A DNA stretch of 64,000 nucleotides from Chimonanthus salicifolius (GCA_013350335.1 CM023538.1:61803080-61867079); one strand, 5' to 3'. Positions 21,501-33,384 are shown, counted from the first letter of the stretch. The notes: generated by a model not told the origin, from the sequence alone. Program-made: numbers and translations.

Positions 21501-24500
21501 TTCGCCACCGTCGAGTTTGTGACGGAGTATTAAGGGAAAGTCTTTACCCAGTTGACTCATTACTACCAACCTTCCATAAGTGTGTATTCTTTAGTTGTCA
21601 GCTTCCCTAATCTCGGGATTGTAGATTGATTTGAGTGATTCTTTGATTGATTGTTTTCCTTATTGTGTATGGGTGGTAATGATAGGAAGACATCAAGTTG
21701 TTTTTCCCAATCTTCTATAGACAATGACAAGGTACAATGATTTCCTCTAATCAAAATGCGGATCTCAAGTATGTGACATAAGGCGTCCATTATGATTTTT
21801 TTATTTTAAATATAAAGAAAGGCTTCCATTATGATGATGATGATGATTGCACTTGCATCCCTAATCATATGATGGACTCCTTTATTCCAATACCTTTGTT
21901 TTTTCAATCCTAAAGCCTCAGACTACTATAAACAGGGATGAAACTGCTAAGAATCCACTTGATGCATCCTCTAGTTCCATTATCTTTATTTACTATATAC
22001 TTCTGTGTCTCCTCCTGGAGCTGGTAATACTACAGCAATGATTTCCAGCTGAATTAGAATTATTCTTTCACTCCATGATTTTCTGCCTGCCCTTTGCTGA
22101 TGACTCTAAATCCAATTTAGCTTCTTGGTTCAGCAAAAGGGTGGATTATGGAAAATTCCAGATTCATACAGTTTTGATTAATATTTACTTTTTTACTTTT
22201 TATTCTTTAGACTTAAGTTCTGTAGCATCATGCCAAGCAGCCTAAGTGGTATTAGAACCCACTGGATCTGGGTGACATTAACTGAGCCTAACCTAAATTT
22301 AGTTTGGGTTGAACAACTTGATCTCTGAGCACAACCTGCGGGTTGAAATCCTGAACCTAGAATAGAAGGAAAACAGGTGGCCTTATACCTGAAATCTGAT
22401 TGAGTTGAACTGAATAATTTTAGAATTTTCTTTTGCTAGTAGTCCATTTTTTAATGGATCTTGGCGTTTATTTTGGAGTCTGTGTATTACAAACTTTTAT
22501 GCTGGTGTTCTGATCTCGCAGAGCTACATATGAATATGAAAAGAAACTGTACAACGATCACCTTGAGTCTCTTCAGGTGATGGAGAAGAATTATGTTTCA
22601 ATGTCAAGGGAAGTGGAGAAACTTCGTGCAGAGTTGGCTAATACTGCTAACCTTGAGAGAAGTGGTCTGTTCTACTTTAACTTTATTTAAAATCTTTCGA
22701 TTCATTTCACAAATGGATCAATTTTGTCTCTGATTATGCCTAGCCTATGTCTAAATTTTCCTTTCTATTGTTTCTCCATTCTTTATATAGTTTTGACTGG
22801 TCCTTTATTACACTGCAGGTGGAGCTTATGGTGCTGCTACTGGGTACAAGGATAATGATGCATCTGGGCATCATCCTGTAGTACCAGGTGCTTATGAAGA
22901 GAGTTATGGAGTTCAACAGGTATTGCATCATTCTCAAGCTAGTTTTGATTAAATTATATCACTTTTATGGAATCCACACTACAAAATTTCTTTTTTCAAT
23001 TTGATATCTAGACATCCAAAATAGGGAGAAAGCAGAAAACCTGCCTACTAAGGGGGTAAAAAAGATTACCTGGTGGTACTTCCTGCTTTTTATGGCATCC
23101 TTTTAGCTTAAAAGGATAATGATAGAGGCAAGCCCCCTACTTTTTTATGGAGGGGCCATCCCCTACTAAAAATGTTAATAATCAACCGTGTTTTATTTTG
23201 TAAAGAAAACTTCTCTTGATCGTTTACCATTTTGGGCAGGGGTGCCTCCTATTAGTGACAAAAAAATAGGAAAGAAATCCTAAAAACTATGAATTCGCAA
23301 TTCATTGTCATTGGTTCTACACTTCTAACCTTGAAAGATAAAAATAAGTAAAAAGTCAGTCTCTATTTTTACACTGATGCCAGACATCTGGGTAATTAAC
23401 AACTGTGTCATCACTGAATTACATCACTTTAAAATATACTTTGGTGAATCATTTATGCTTTGTAATCTATACAATTCATGTCCTTTCTATTTAAAATTGC
23501 TTATTTTAAAATGCTGCCCATTGCTATAATGCCTAAAACCTGTTCCTTGATTAGATAGAGCATGTAACTTGAGCCTAAATGGCTAAATTTAAGTTATTGA
23601 ATATCAAGTCTGTTGAGTAGGTGGGCTGTGTTCATGGTTGTCGCTGATGGCCAGGCTGATTTTGGCTGCAAAGTGAGCAGTTTGCTCTGTTAGGTTGCTT
23701 TTTGGTGGACCTGAATTTGAGTTTTTTTAAATTTTGACGGAGAAGATGTCTATTTGTTCCAATGTCTTAACATGGTTACATGAACACATCTGAAAGACAT
23801 TCATTGGTGAGGATGTTTTGTCCCTCTCCTGACCTTAATCATTATCAGCAGGGATTGCTGATATCAGCTTTAGGCTCTCTAGTTTTTGTGCTTCTGTAAA
23901 TGCAATATGAACAAGTTCCCAAGGAAAGTTATCTGGTCTCTTGAAAGAATTATGAAAGACTTCGTTTGCGGCAATGTGGTGGAGAAAAAGGAGCACGTTG
24001 TCAGTTGGCCACAAGTTTGCCTCCCCATTGAAGCTGGAGGTCTTGGTGTTTGGCTCATAAGGGATGTTAAGGTCGCTCTCCTCTCCAAGTGATTGTGGAG
24101 AACTGGATTTGATGAGGAAGGTCCCTAGAAACCATTGCGTATCTCCAAGTATATGATTGGCAATCACAGGTGGGATATTTACCCGGCTCCCTATCGAGCA
24201 CCAGGCATGTGGAGGGCCATATGTGCTTGTGTAGACAAATTCAAATAAGGTATTCGGTTTAAAGTGGGACACAATGATAGAGTTAAATTTTGGACAGATA
24301 CTTTGAGCGACTCCTCCCAATTAACCACCTGTTTTCCTTCCCTCTACCGCTTGTGCCCCTCACCTGATGGTCTCATTTCTGACATCTACTCCTTGGTTAG
24401 CGGCCAGATTGTTTTGGATATCCACTCTCGCAGGAACCTGTCTGACAATGAGGTGGGTAATCTCTTACAACTTCTGCTCCACCTGCATTATGCTTGGTTC

Positions 24501-27500
24501 GTGCCTTGGAGTTTGACTCTTTGATTTGGTGGCCTGAATCTTTTGGTGCCTTTTCGGTAAAGTCCTATGAGTGGAACAACCACTGTGCCTCCACACCACT
24601 AGTGGATCCATCTATATGGTCCTCTAAAGCACCATCGAGGGCCATAAACTTCCTTTGGACCGCGGGTTTGGAGAAAATTTTTGCTCAAGACAATTTGCTT
24701 AGGAGGAAGGGTCTTGGTTAGTGCTTGCCTTCTATCTCCAAGCATCCGAAAATGTGGACCATCTCTTGATTCATTGCTCTTTCTCCTCGTCTGTGTGGGA
24801 CTCCATCTTGGACCGTTTTGGCATCCGCTGGGTTATACTCTCTTCTGCTGCTCAGCTTTCCTTTGCTTTAGTGTTTTGACCCTCTTTGCCACTCCCTGGG
24901 TATTTGGTGGGAGTGTAATAATAGGATATTAAGAAACCTAGCAGAAACCCCTCAGTGTGTTTTCAACTGGATTTTTGCAAAATGTTTAGCCTGGGCATCT
25001 TCTCTGGCGGACTTTCAGCATGTTTCCATGACAGATATTTTGCTGTCTTGGAAAGAGTATATTGGGCTTAATTAGCTTACTGTTTTTTCTTTTTTGGATG
25101 CCTGGACTTATGGGTGTATGGGGGGTGAGGGGTTCTTTTTGTTTTTTTGCCTTGTACATCATCTTTTGCACCTATGGTGCCTTCATTTAATATATCACTT
25201 TAGTTACCATTCAGAAAATAATATGAACAATAATATTTTTATTTTATTTCAACGTATCTGAAGTTATTATGGTTTCATGTAATTTATAACACTGGGAAGG
25301 ATGAAAATTGGAAAGCTTCAGTTACTGTCAGAGTGATGTGGAACAAGTGCTCACTAAGAGTTGGTCATAGGTCATAATTTTTTGCTGAACAGTCAACCCC
25401 TCCAGATAGATGCGAAGGGTCTTTCATTGATGAAAGTTCTAGACCATGTCTCATCACCTAATGATACTTTTTTTTTCTTTTTCTTTTGTTTTGTTGTCTT
25501 TTTTTGTTTTCTTTTTTCTTCTTCTTTGGGTTCGGAGGAGTTTGATATTTTGTACTCGAGTCACTAAATCCATCACCCATTATCAATATTATTACAATAG
25601 CCACTAATCCCATTTTATCTTGGAATATTTTTTGAGTGATTACATTAAAAGTCTTCTGCGAGTTATTGTGTTCTCCTTTTTCCCATTCTACCCTATAAAA
25701 CAATATCCTTTTTTACCCTACAATCCATCACATTTTTCCTTATCTTTCGTTCCATGTTTTAAAGGCCTCTCTCTCCTTGTTCCTATTATCTGTAACCCTT
25801 TCACTTGTTTATAGTGCAGTTGTTTTTGGTCTCTATGTACATGCCCAAACCACTCTATATGATTTTCCCTCATTTCTCATTCCTCGAGGTTATTTTCAAG
25901 GTTTCTATAATGTCTATTCCTAATTCCGTCTTTTAACGTTACTCCATTCTCCATTCTTAAAATTCACATTTCTATTATCTTTACCTTGTTTACTTGTTTG
26001 TTCTTTATTGCTTGATACTTGACTCTGTATAGCATTGCTGGCCTTGTAATTTTTTTTCTTTCTAGAATCACCTTTTTAATTTGCATGGCATGCTTTTACC
26101 TTATGGCACTTGCTAGCTTGTCAACATTAAGTCCACCTTGCTCGTATCTTACAAGTTATACCAAATCCAATCGTCTCTGTAGTTTGGCAATTGCACCCAA
26201 GTTTATCAAGATGCAATTACCTACTCTTTTTTAATTGGTTCTTCCTTCCAATTTTTTATAATACTAAAGTTATACTCCATGTTGTGTGTGCTAATTTTCA
26301 AACCACTTGTCTCTAAAGATTTTCTTCACAATTCCAATTACTACTTTATTATCTGCAAATAACTTTAACCTCCTGCATTTTTGATGTTAAGTGGCCCATA
26401 AATAAAACAAATAAATACTGGTTTAGAGCTGAGACTTGGTGAGGTCCTACTCCCACTGGGAACTTATTTGTTTGGCTATACACAGTTCTTTCTTCTTGTA
26501 CTAGTTGTTGTAGATAATGTGGAACCAAATTGGTTAAAAATTACAAATCCATCTTAACATGCTCATCTTTTTTACTGTTATCACCTACACTTCTTCCCTT
26601 CGCCCAGCTTGTAGTTTCATATGACATTGTATTTTTGATGGTTGTCTAGAAGAATCACCCTTTATTTGATATAATGCTCTCCTACCACACAAAACACCAC
26701 TAGTTTACCTGCACTTAGCCCACCTTGCACCCATCCTATTGGCTATACCCACATCATTTTTTTGGTTCTATAGTTGCACCAAGTATCTAAACATGAGCAC
26801 ACAGTTGTTTTTTGGGCTTTATCATTAAGGGAATTTTCTGGGTTATTTAAAGCAAACTTCCTTTGAGATTGCTGCTCGTGTTTGCTTTTGTATCAGTCTT
26901 CAACTATTGCCTCATTTGGAGCCTCCAAGCTTGGGATTGGCATAACTTATTTATTTATTAGTGTTTTTCCTTGAAATGGTTACTTTGTTGATGAAGAAAG
27001 TGCACGAGTAGTGCGCCAAAGACGAGGATATAACGATGACACCTACACTACAAACAATGGACCCCACATATAGGGAAAAAAACTCTTCCCCAAAAGAACC
27101 ATGCTCCCCACACCTAAGGTGAAAGTTAGTTTCTTGTGGTAATTTCTGTAAGAGGTCAAAGGAGTTATCAGTGGCCTCATTTGAGATAGCTCTCCGTAGT
27201 CTTGTATTTTTTTTTGGGAACCATCCTCTGAATTAGTGCTGATGCTTTAGAGCTTAAAGCAGTCCCTGGAGGATGTTGACTGCTTCACTCTTTGGGTTTC
27301 AACAATGCATAAGTGGAAAGCAATTCTCAAAGTGATTAGATTGGTGTTCTTTTCAACTTTATGTTTGAAATTGTCTGACTTTATTATGGAAATTAGGGAT
27401 AGATGTTATTTTTTCTAGAAGGTTGGTGGTGAGGAAATATAATCGAACAACAAATGAAGAGGCAGACCATTTGGTTTGTTCAGAATTTTTCTCATTTATT

Positions 27501-30500
27501 GTAGTTTCTTTTGTTTGATTTTCTTCCTTTTGCTCCGGTTTCTGCTTAAAACTAGAGCTGTATTTGTTCTCTCTGATTTCTTTTCTTTAATCTAATTCAT
27601 TTTTCTTTCAGGAAAAAAAAAACTATCCAAATTTATTAGAATGTGATACTGGGCAAATGTCAATTATAACTAGTTTGACCTCCTCATTCTCAGACCTACT
27701 AAAACTACAAACATATTATTCTGTCTTTGTTGTACTAATTTAAGGCCATTCACTAATATGGATTCATCTTTTGGTTCCCACCACTCATTGTCCTTTTGTT
27801 TGGTTTCTCTTCACTCTCTAGATTGTTGTGTCTAGAGGGGATTACCTTAAAAATTCTGCTCTTGTTTGAAAGTTGAGCCACAATAGTACACTGCCTTCGC
27901 CACCTAATCATCTCATCCCCACAATTAAATCTAGAGGATTCTACGTCAATGATCATCTGTCCTACCTTGGATACCCTTGCTTTAGGTCACTTCTGCTGCA
28001 TTTGCGATTTTGCACACTTATTAGAGTGTCTTTGTCTTTCAGTTTGTCAGTTTGAGGGAATTCATAATTCCTTAACTAATACATCGCTTTTTTTGGTTGA
28101 TGAAAGGGAACCTTCCATGAGGTGTGATCTGTCTGAAGAATCCTGTCCTTCCCTTAGGTTATGCACTTATGCCTCTTTGATTTATCCATCGAGATATCCT
28201 AACCCGTCTTGAGGTGCATAGGCACTAATTAAATTTAGAGTTTCGCAATCCAAAATCACTTTGTTCATGAAAATCTCATCGGTTCTTTATTGAACTTCAA
28301 CGATCTTCTCTTTAATAGTGCCACTAACTACTATCCCTATACCGATTCTAGAACTACATTCCCATAGAATAGCATGAACCTCCCTTAAATCTCAAGCTTT
28401 GCTACCCTTCTACTTTTTCTCTTTCAAGCAAGTTATGGTTATATTTTTTTCTTTTCATAACTTTAAACTCTTCCTTATTAGGGTGCCTAAATTCCAAGGT
28501 GCTAATCATAGCTTGAGATTGCTTTAGCCTTATCTACAAACATCTAGGGTTGTAGTGACCTTAGTATCAAGTAAAAAGAGGGTAAAAAAGAACTCTAAGA
28601 AAGATTCCACAAATAGGTGAAAGACATGGACTGCCTGTCTTGCTTGACGTCCCACCCTTGTAAAGGGAAGGAGGAAATAACAAAAATACTAAAATGATAA
28701 AAAGACCTAGCAAGTAACTACACATAGAGGAAACCTACAAATATTACTAAAATTAAAAGATCTGGTATAAAAAAATAAAAAGAAAGAGAAAATACATAAA
28801 AGGGCTTAACAAGATGGATTATAGAAAAAGAAAGACTAATAATAAAATAAAATAACAAAAAGGAAGATTGAGATGTGCCCAAAAATTAATAGTAAAAGTA
28901 ACAATAATTAGATAAATAAAATAGGTAACTAACTAAATAAATAGATAAGAAGAAATTCTTTCAAAAAAAGAAACAGAAAAAATACATAAAAAGCTAAATA
29001 AATAATGATATAGTAGAATACCAAAAAAAAAAAACACAATAATACAAAAATAAATGGGAAAGGGAAAGAAGATTAAAATGGTTTTGAGACAAATAAAAGA
29101 TTTTTTTAACATATAAAATCCCTAAAAGAACCTAAATGTTAAATCGTATAGAGAAAAGGGGTTTTCCTTAAACAAAAAAGATTATAAGGCTGCAGTAATG
29201 GCAGCGATGTCTGCAATTGTTGCCACCAACGATGAGAGAGAAGTGAAGGGAAGAGAGGGTAGGACATGGAAGAGTTGAGAGAAATAGGGGGAAAAGGAGA
29301 GGAAGAAAAATAATAGAATAGGAAGAGGGGAAGAAGAAGATCTGTACCTGGAGCGAACCCAAACTGTGTAGGAGGGTGATTAGTGTTGTGGAACTCAAGT
29401 GGGTAAAATAGTTGGCCAATGGGGCAATTCAGTCGGTGGACAGTCAAGCGTTGAAGAATGTTGTTTGTAGAAAATGATGTGGACAACATGAGAGTGCTAG
29501 AAAAAAGCCAACTGCATAGGGAAACAGTAGCAATAGAGACGAAGATGAGACCCTAAAGAGAAGAAAACATGGTAGTGCAACAACGATGGAGAAATCAGTT
29601 GGAATGATTTCTTTCTAATACCATGTTGTGTAACTGCAAAGAAATGAAGAAAATGATGGAGGGGGAAAGATGATAATTTTTTTTTTTTTTGAATTTCTCT
29701 CTATTTACATTGATTATAGAAGTGTCTTTAAATGGACACTTTTACGCAGAGGACAGACAACTATTATATTGTGTAGTTCATCATACACTCTAGTTGAATT
29801 AAAACACTCCTTGCCATATTTGCAGTATTACGTGTTTCTCAACATATTCTAAAGCCGAGATACCATTTGATCAATGGCAATGAACACTATGCAGTACAGT
29901 TGGTAAATGCAAATATGGCAAGGAGTGTTTTAATTCAATTAGAGTGTATGATGAACTACACAATATAATAGTTGTCTGTCCTCTGCGTAAAAGAGTGTCC
30001 ATTTAAAGACACTTCTATAATCAATGTAAATAGAGAGAAATTCAAAAAAAATAAAAATTATCATCTTTCCCCCTCCATCATTCTCTTCATTTCTTTGCAG
30101 TTACACAACATGGTATCAGAAAGAAATCATTCCAGCTGATTTCTCCATCGTTGTTGCACTACCATGTTTTCTTCTCTTTGAAGTCTCATCTTCGTCTCTA
30201 TTGCTACTTTTTCCTATACAGTTGGCTTTTTTCTAGCACTCTCATGTTGTCCACATCATTTTCTACAAACAACATTCTTCAACGCTTGACTGTCCACCGA
30301 CTGAATTGCCCCCATTGGCCAACTATTTTACCCACTTGAGTTCCACAACACTAATCACCCTTCTACACAGTTTGGGTTCACTCCAGGTACAGATCTTCTT
30401 CTTCCCCTCTTCCTATTCTATTATTTTTCTTCCTCTCCTTTCCCCCCTATTTCTCTCAACTCTTCCATGTCCTACCCTCTCTTGCCTTCACTTCTCTCTC

Positions 30501-32855
30501 ATCGTTGGTGGCAACAATTGCAGACATCACTGCCATTATTGCAGCCTTATAATCTTTTTTGTTTAAGGAAAACCCCTTTTCTCTATACGATTTAACATTT
30601 AGGTTCTTTTAGGGATTTTATATGTTAAAAAAATCTTTTATTTGTCTCAAAACCATTTTAATCTTCTTTCCCTTTCCCATTTATTTTTGTATTATTGTGG
30701 TTTTTTTTATTCTACTATATCATTATTTATTTAGCTTTTTATGTATTTTTGCTGTTTCTTTTTTTGAAGGAATTTCTTCTTATCTATTTAGTTAGTTACC
30801 TATTTTATTTATCTAATTATTGTTACTTTTACTATTAATTTTTGGGCACATCTCAATCTTCCTTTTTGTTATTTTATTTTATTATTAGTCTTTCCTTTTC
30901 TATAATCCATCTTGTTAAGCCCTTTTATGTATTTTCTCTTTCTTTTTATTTTTTTATACCAGATCTTTTAATTTTAGTAATATTTGTAGGCTTCCTCTAT
31001 GTGTAGTTACTTGCTAGGTCTTTTTATCATTTTAGTATTTTTGTTATTTCCTCCTTCCCTTTACAAGGGTGGGACGTCAGCAAGACAGGCAATCCAAGTC
31101 TTTTCACCTGTTTGTGGAATCTTTCTTAGAGTTCTTTTTTACCCTCTTTTTACTTGATACTAAGGTCACTTTACAATTATAATGGTTTAGGTTTGAGTCC
31201 TGCAAGTGTTAGATTGGTAGTCCACTCATAGAATTTAGTTTGTCAAATCTAATTATGAGTGCTGACCTCATATGGATGGGGCAAGATGGCTTGTTGAAGA
31301 TGATGAAGTGTTTATAATTTTCATCAATCATTTGACATTTTTCCATCAATTAAAAAATATTATAAAATCATGGTTTTAATCCACCTTGTGGGCCCACTTA
31401 GGTCATGTGATTAGTAGCTTTATAAACTAATATAAATGTAGGTAGTGATGCATTATTTAATGTCAAATTTAGTCAAATGATGAAATTATTCTTTTTATCG
31501 AAATTCTAAAATAACAAAATTAATTAAAATGATCTTATTATATAATTTTTTTTGACGAGATAATATTATATATAATTTTATGTATAGACAAAAGTAAAAT
31601 ATGCCCTGTCCTTGCTGTCCATATGTCCTAAGTTTTTGAAAATGACATGTCTGTGCACGCTTTCGAATCCCATATCTGTTTTCGTATTTGTGTCTGGGCA
31701 TCATAGTTTTTAATTGTAGTTTGTTTTAACTTTAAAGCTACACTTTTCAGAACCTTACAAACTTCAACCTTAAAGTTCTATTAGACAATTGTTAGCCCAG
31801 CAATATTGTCTCTGGTGGGACTCCTGCTCTTAGTTTGCTCAACAATAGTGGTTGAATCTACAAACTACTTTGGTGTTTTGTGCATAAGGGTCTCATGTGG
31901 CGCCCCCCTTCATAAAAATCTAGGTTACTGAAATTGTTACTCTCTTTTAAGCTTAAATCCAGCCTTACTTGATGTCCATGTGATGCATCCCAACCATTAG
32001 ATTGTGAATGGATCATGTCTCGACTTTCTGATAGAAAATTCTAACCTTTTGATCAACACCAGCCAGTAGATTACTGTGGAAGTAGTTTTTTTTTAAATTT
32101 TTTTGGCCAGTATGCAATGTGAGAGGTCCCTCTTTGGGAGTTCATGGTTGGTTTCTACAGGTCAATGTTCTGGATGGTTCCTGGTATCTAAAATCTTACA
32201 CTGTTGATAACCTTTGGTTGAGGTCTTATGATTGTGAATTTAATTTCTTTTCTGCATTCCTTATTGCATTTTTTCCCTACAAGACTAATGTTCTTTCTTT
32301 TGAAACTAGGGACGTGGGCCTCCTCCAGGTGCTGCTGCTGCTGCTCCTGCTCCTTATGGTGGAGGTACCCCTGGGCCTGCTGCTTATGGTGGAAGTACCC
32401 CTGGGTCAGCACCTAGAGGATCAGGCTACGATGCACCTAGAGGAGGACCAGGCTACGATGCATCGAGAGGACCAGGCTACGATGCACCAAGAGGAGGACC
32501 AGGCTACGACGCACCTAGGGGAGGACCTGGGTATGATGCACAAAGGGGACCCGGATATGAGATACCAAGAGGACCCGGGTATGATTCGCAAAGAGGACCT
32601 GGGTATGATGCACAAAGAGGACCTGGCTATGATTCAGCAAGAGGTGCAGCATATGATGCAGCTAGAGGATCTAGTTATGATGCAGCTAGAGGCACTGGCT
32701 ATGAAGCATTGGCTAGAGGAGCTGGTGGACCTCCCGCACAGGCCGCATCTGGTAATGCAGCCCCCTATGGATCATCAGGTCAGACCCCTACTCGTGCTGC
32801 AGGGGGGTATGAGGTTCCACATAGAGGTGGAAATACTGCTCGCAGAGGTGCTTGA
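18551..32855 (+). CDS. FLL2: FLX-LIKE 2 type coiled-coil protein (447 aa, 4 exons)
   Basis: Exons 18551-19107, 22522-22661, 22819-22919 and 32310-32855 join in phase with GT-AG borders (1344 nt, TGA stop). The N-terminus MGSKGRAPPPHLRRPLPGPG and FDMLPPPEVMEQKLAAQHGE are diagnostic for FLX-like proteins. A continuous coiled coil runs from about residue 50 to 230, including ATYEYEKKLYNDHLESLQVM in exon 2. Exons 3-4 encode a Gly/Pro/Tyr-rich disordered tail; residues 303-402 form about twelve repeats of the type GPGYDAPRG. FLX family proteins act in FRIGIDA/FLC flowering control, and Arabidopsis FLL2 (At1g67170) promotes condensate formation by FCA polyadenylation complexes (from memory). I chose the ATG at 18551 by family match; the frame is open further upstream, with an ATG at 18377 that would add 58 Ser/Pro-rich residues. 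Introns 1 and 3 are swollen by transposons. Confidence 0.94.
19364..21719 (+). mobile_element. Internally deleted Ty1/Copia retrotransposon, 5-bp target duplication
   Basis: 5' LTR 19364-19527 and 3' LTR 21528-21719 both start TATTAAGGGAAAGTC and end TTCTACA / TTCTATA. The primer-binding site TGGTATTAGAGCC (initiator tRNA-Met type) starts at 19528. The flanks carry a perfect GACAA duplication (19359-19363 and 21720-21724). The interior keeps only the end of pol: from about 19651 degraded RT, then QPYTSHLEAVKHILCYLKGS, VVAYSDVDWMRSPENCCSTT, GYCVFLSW and AEAEY of RNase H, HIELNYHFVRERV, and finally VDIFTKELPKQRFLQLSSK at 21438-21500. gag, protease and integrase are gone. It is inactive, sits in FLL2 intron 1 in sense orientation, and is itself split by a second insertion. 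Confidence 0.93.
20391..21437. mobile_element. Insertion of about 1.05 kb within the Copia pol end
   Basis: The RNase H reading frame breaks after SPLDQLV and resumes after about 1 kb with QLVDIFTKELP. The break is flanked by 9-bp near-repeats TCAACTAGT (20382-20390) and TCAGCTAGT (21429-21437), as for a Mutator-like insertion. The terminal repeats are not convincing and I found no coding sequence in it. It arrived after the Copia element. Confidence 0.6.
21725..22521 (+). other. Rest of FLL2 intron 1
   Basis: Intron sequence between the Copia element and exon 2. A stretch near 22235-22370 has a B-box-like GGTTGAAATCC and may be an old SINE, but I cannot prove it. Nothing else was recognised. 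Confidence 0.6.
23840..25190 (+). mobile_element. L1-like LINE remnant (ORF2 C-terminus, zf-RVT)
   Basis: Broken reading frames spell the C-terminal part of plant L1 ORF2: MKDFVCGNVVEKKEHVVSWP, VCLPIEAGGLGV, then VGHNDRVKFWTDTL, later FSVKSYEW and the zf-RVT-like SRAINFLWTAGLEKIFAQDN followed by LLRRKGLG. Stops and frameshifts are numerous. A possible 3' end lies near 25190. Orientation is the same as FLL2. Confidence 0.82.
25790..28545 (-). mobile_element. RTE-like LINE remnant, antisense to FLL2
   Basis: On the minus strand, fragments near 28350-28150 read RIGIGIVVSGTIKEKIVEV and VILDCETLNLISAYAPQDG, the endonuclease domain of non-LTR elements often annotated 'craniofacial development protein 2-like' in plants. 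Near 25870-25810 the strand reads MRENHIEWFGHVHRDQ, the usual C-terminal motif of that family. The RT between them is too degraded to trace continuously. It is a dead element of about 2.7 kb. Confidence 0.72.
28554..31170. repeat. 2.6 kb inverted repeat: head-to-head truncated LTR elements
   Basis: Left arm 28554-29824 and right arm 29908-31170 are reverse complements. Stretches compared by eye differ at only about 3% of positions. An 83-bp spacer separates them. Each arm has, from the centre outward, an LTR, a primer-binding site and about 1.05 kb of internal leader. Left: LTR 29844-29624 (minus, 221 bp, TGTTGAGAAACAC ... TACACAACA), then TGGTATTAGA. Right: LTR to 30110, lacking its first 20 bp, then TGGTATCAGA at 30111. 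Both arms stop at the same internal point (AGTGACCTTAGTATC and its complement), so this is better explained by inverted duplication of one truncated copy than by two insertions. No gag or pol is present. It is transcribed within FLL2 intron 3 and could fold into a long hairpin. Confidence 0.93.
29624..29844 (-). mobile_element. LTR of the left arm (221 bp) with tRNA-Met primer site
   Basis: Starts TGTTGAGAAACACG at 29844 and ends TTACACAACA at 29624 on the minus strand, followed directly by the primer-binding site TGGTATTAGA. The TG...CA ends and the site identify it as a 5' LTR. The first 20 bp lie outside the inverted-repeat arm and are absent from the right copy. Confidence 0.85.
32418..32720 (+). 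repeat. Coding minisatellite of the FLL2 tail
   Basis: About twelve units of 24-27 bp encode variants of GPGYDAPRG (central units GPGYDAQR, GPGYEIPR, GPGYDSQR; later ones GAAYDAAR, GSSYDAAR, GTGYEALAR). The unit order suggests expansion from the middle. The repeat keeps a second frame open as well, which is a side effect and not a second gene. Confidence 0.9.
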
Positions 32856-33384
32856 ATTGTTTGCATTTGCTGTCTTTCAATGACACTTTACGTAATTGTT
32901 GCGGTTTCTCTACTCTCTATAGGTTGCCTCTTACTGAACATCTGATAAATCTTTTCCTCTCCTGCTTGGGATTTGGATGGGTATTATATCCTTAGCAATC
33001 TGCGGAACCCTATTTTTACTTTGTGGAAGAGATGAAAAGTTGAGTAGAATCTTTGTATTGATTCAACATCTGCATATTCCTTTGGTTTTCTATTGTCTTT
33101 GCAGCTACGATGCATGGCTTTATTTGTGGATGTCTTTAGAAGGGTAATATAATTTGCCTCTCTGCAAATGCAGTGCTGAACCCTAAACCCTCATCACTCC
33201 TTATGCCATTCTTTCTTTGCGAAGAGATTTTTGCACCCGAGGTTTTTCTCGTGTTGCACCAAAATTAAAGCAAAATTTTCAATTTTGCCTTTACTTTTGA
33301 GAAAGGAAAAGAGAGAAGAAAAGGCAAAATTAGAATTTCATTTAATTTTGATGCACCGTGAGAAAAAATCATGGTGCAAAAATA

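Larger units (their letters stand above)
22920..32309 (+). other. FLL2 intron 3 (9.4 kb)
   Basis: GT-AG intron (CAACAG|GTATTG ... GAAACTAG|GGACGT) before the exon for the repeat tail. It contains an L1-like LINE remnant on the plus strand (23840-25190), an RTE-like LINE remnant on the minus strand (28545-25790) and a 2.6 kb inverted repeat of a truncated LTR element (28554-31170). The remaining stretches (22920-23840, 25200-25790, 31171-32309) show no recognisable element. Confidence 0.88.

Noticed and set aside
29139..30566. Two mirror-image open frames (FPSSYSIIFLPLL-type)
   Set aside because: They are the same CT-rich leader of the LTR element in the two arms of the inverted repeat; no gag similarity.
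32119..32883. Long open frame overlapping the FLL2 last exon in another frame
   Set aside because: It is kept open by the repeat, starts inside the intron, and spells a low-complexity Met/Glu/Asp-rich product. The FLL2 frame has family homology and fits the splice phase.
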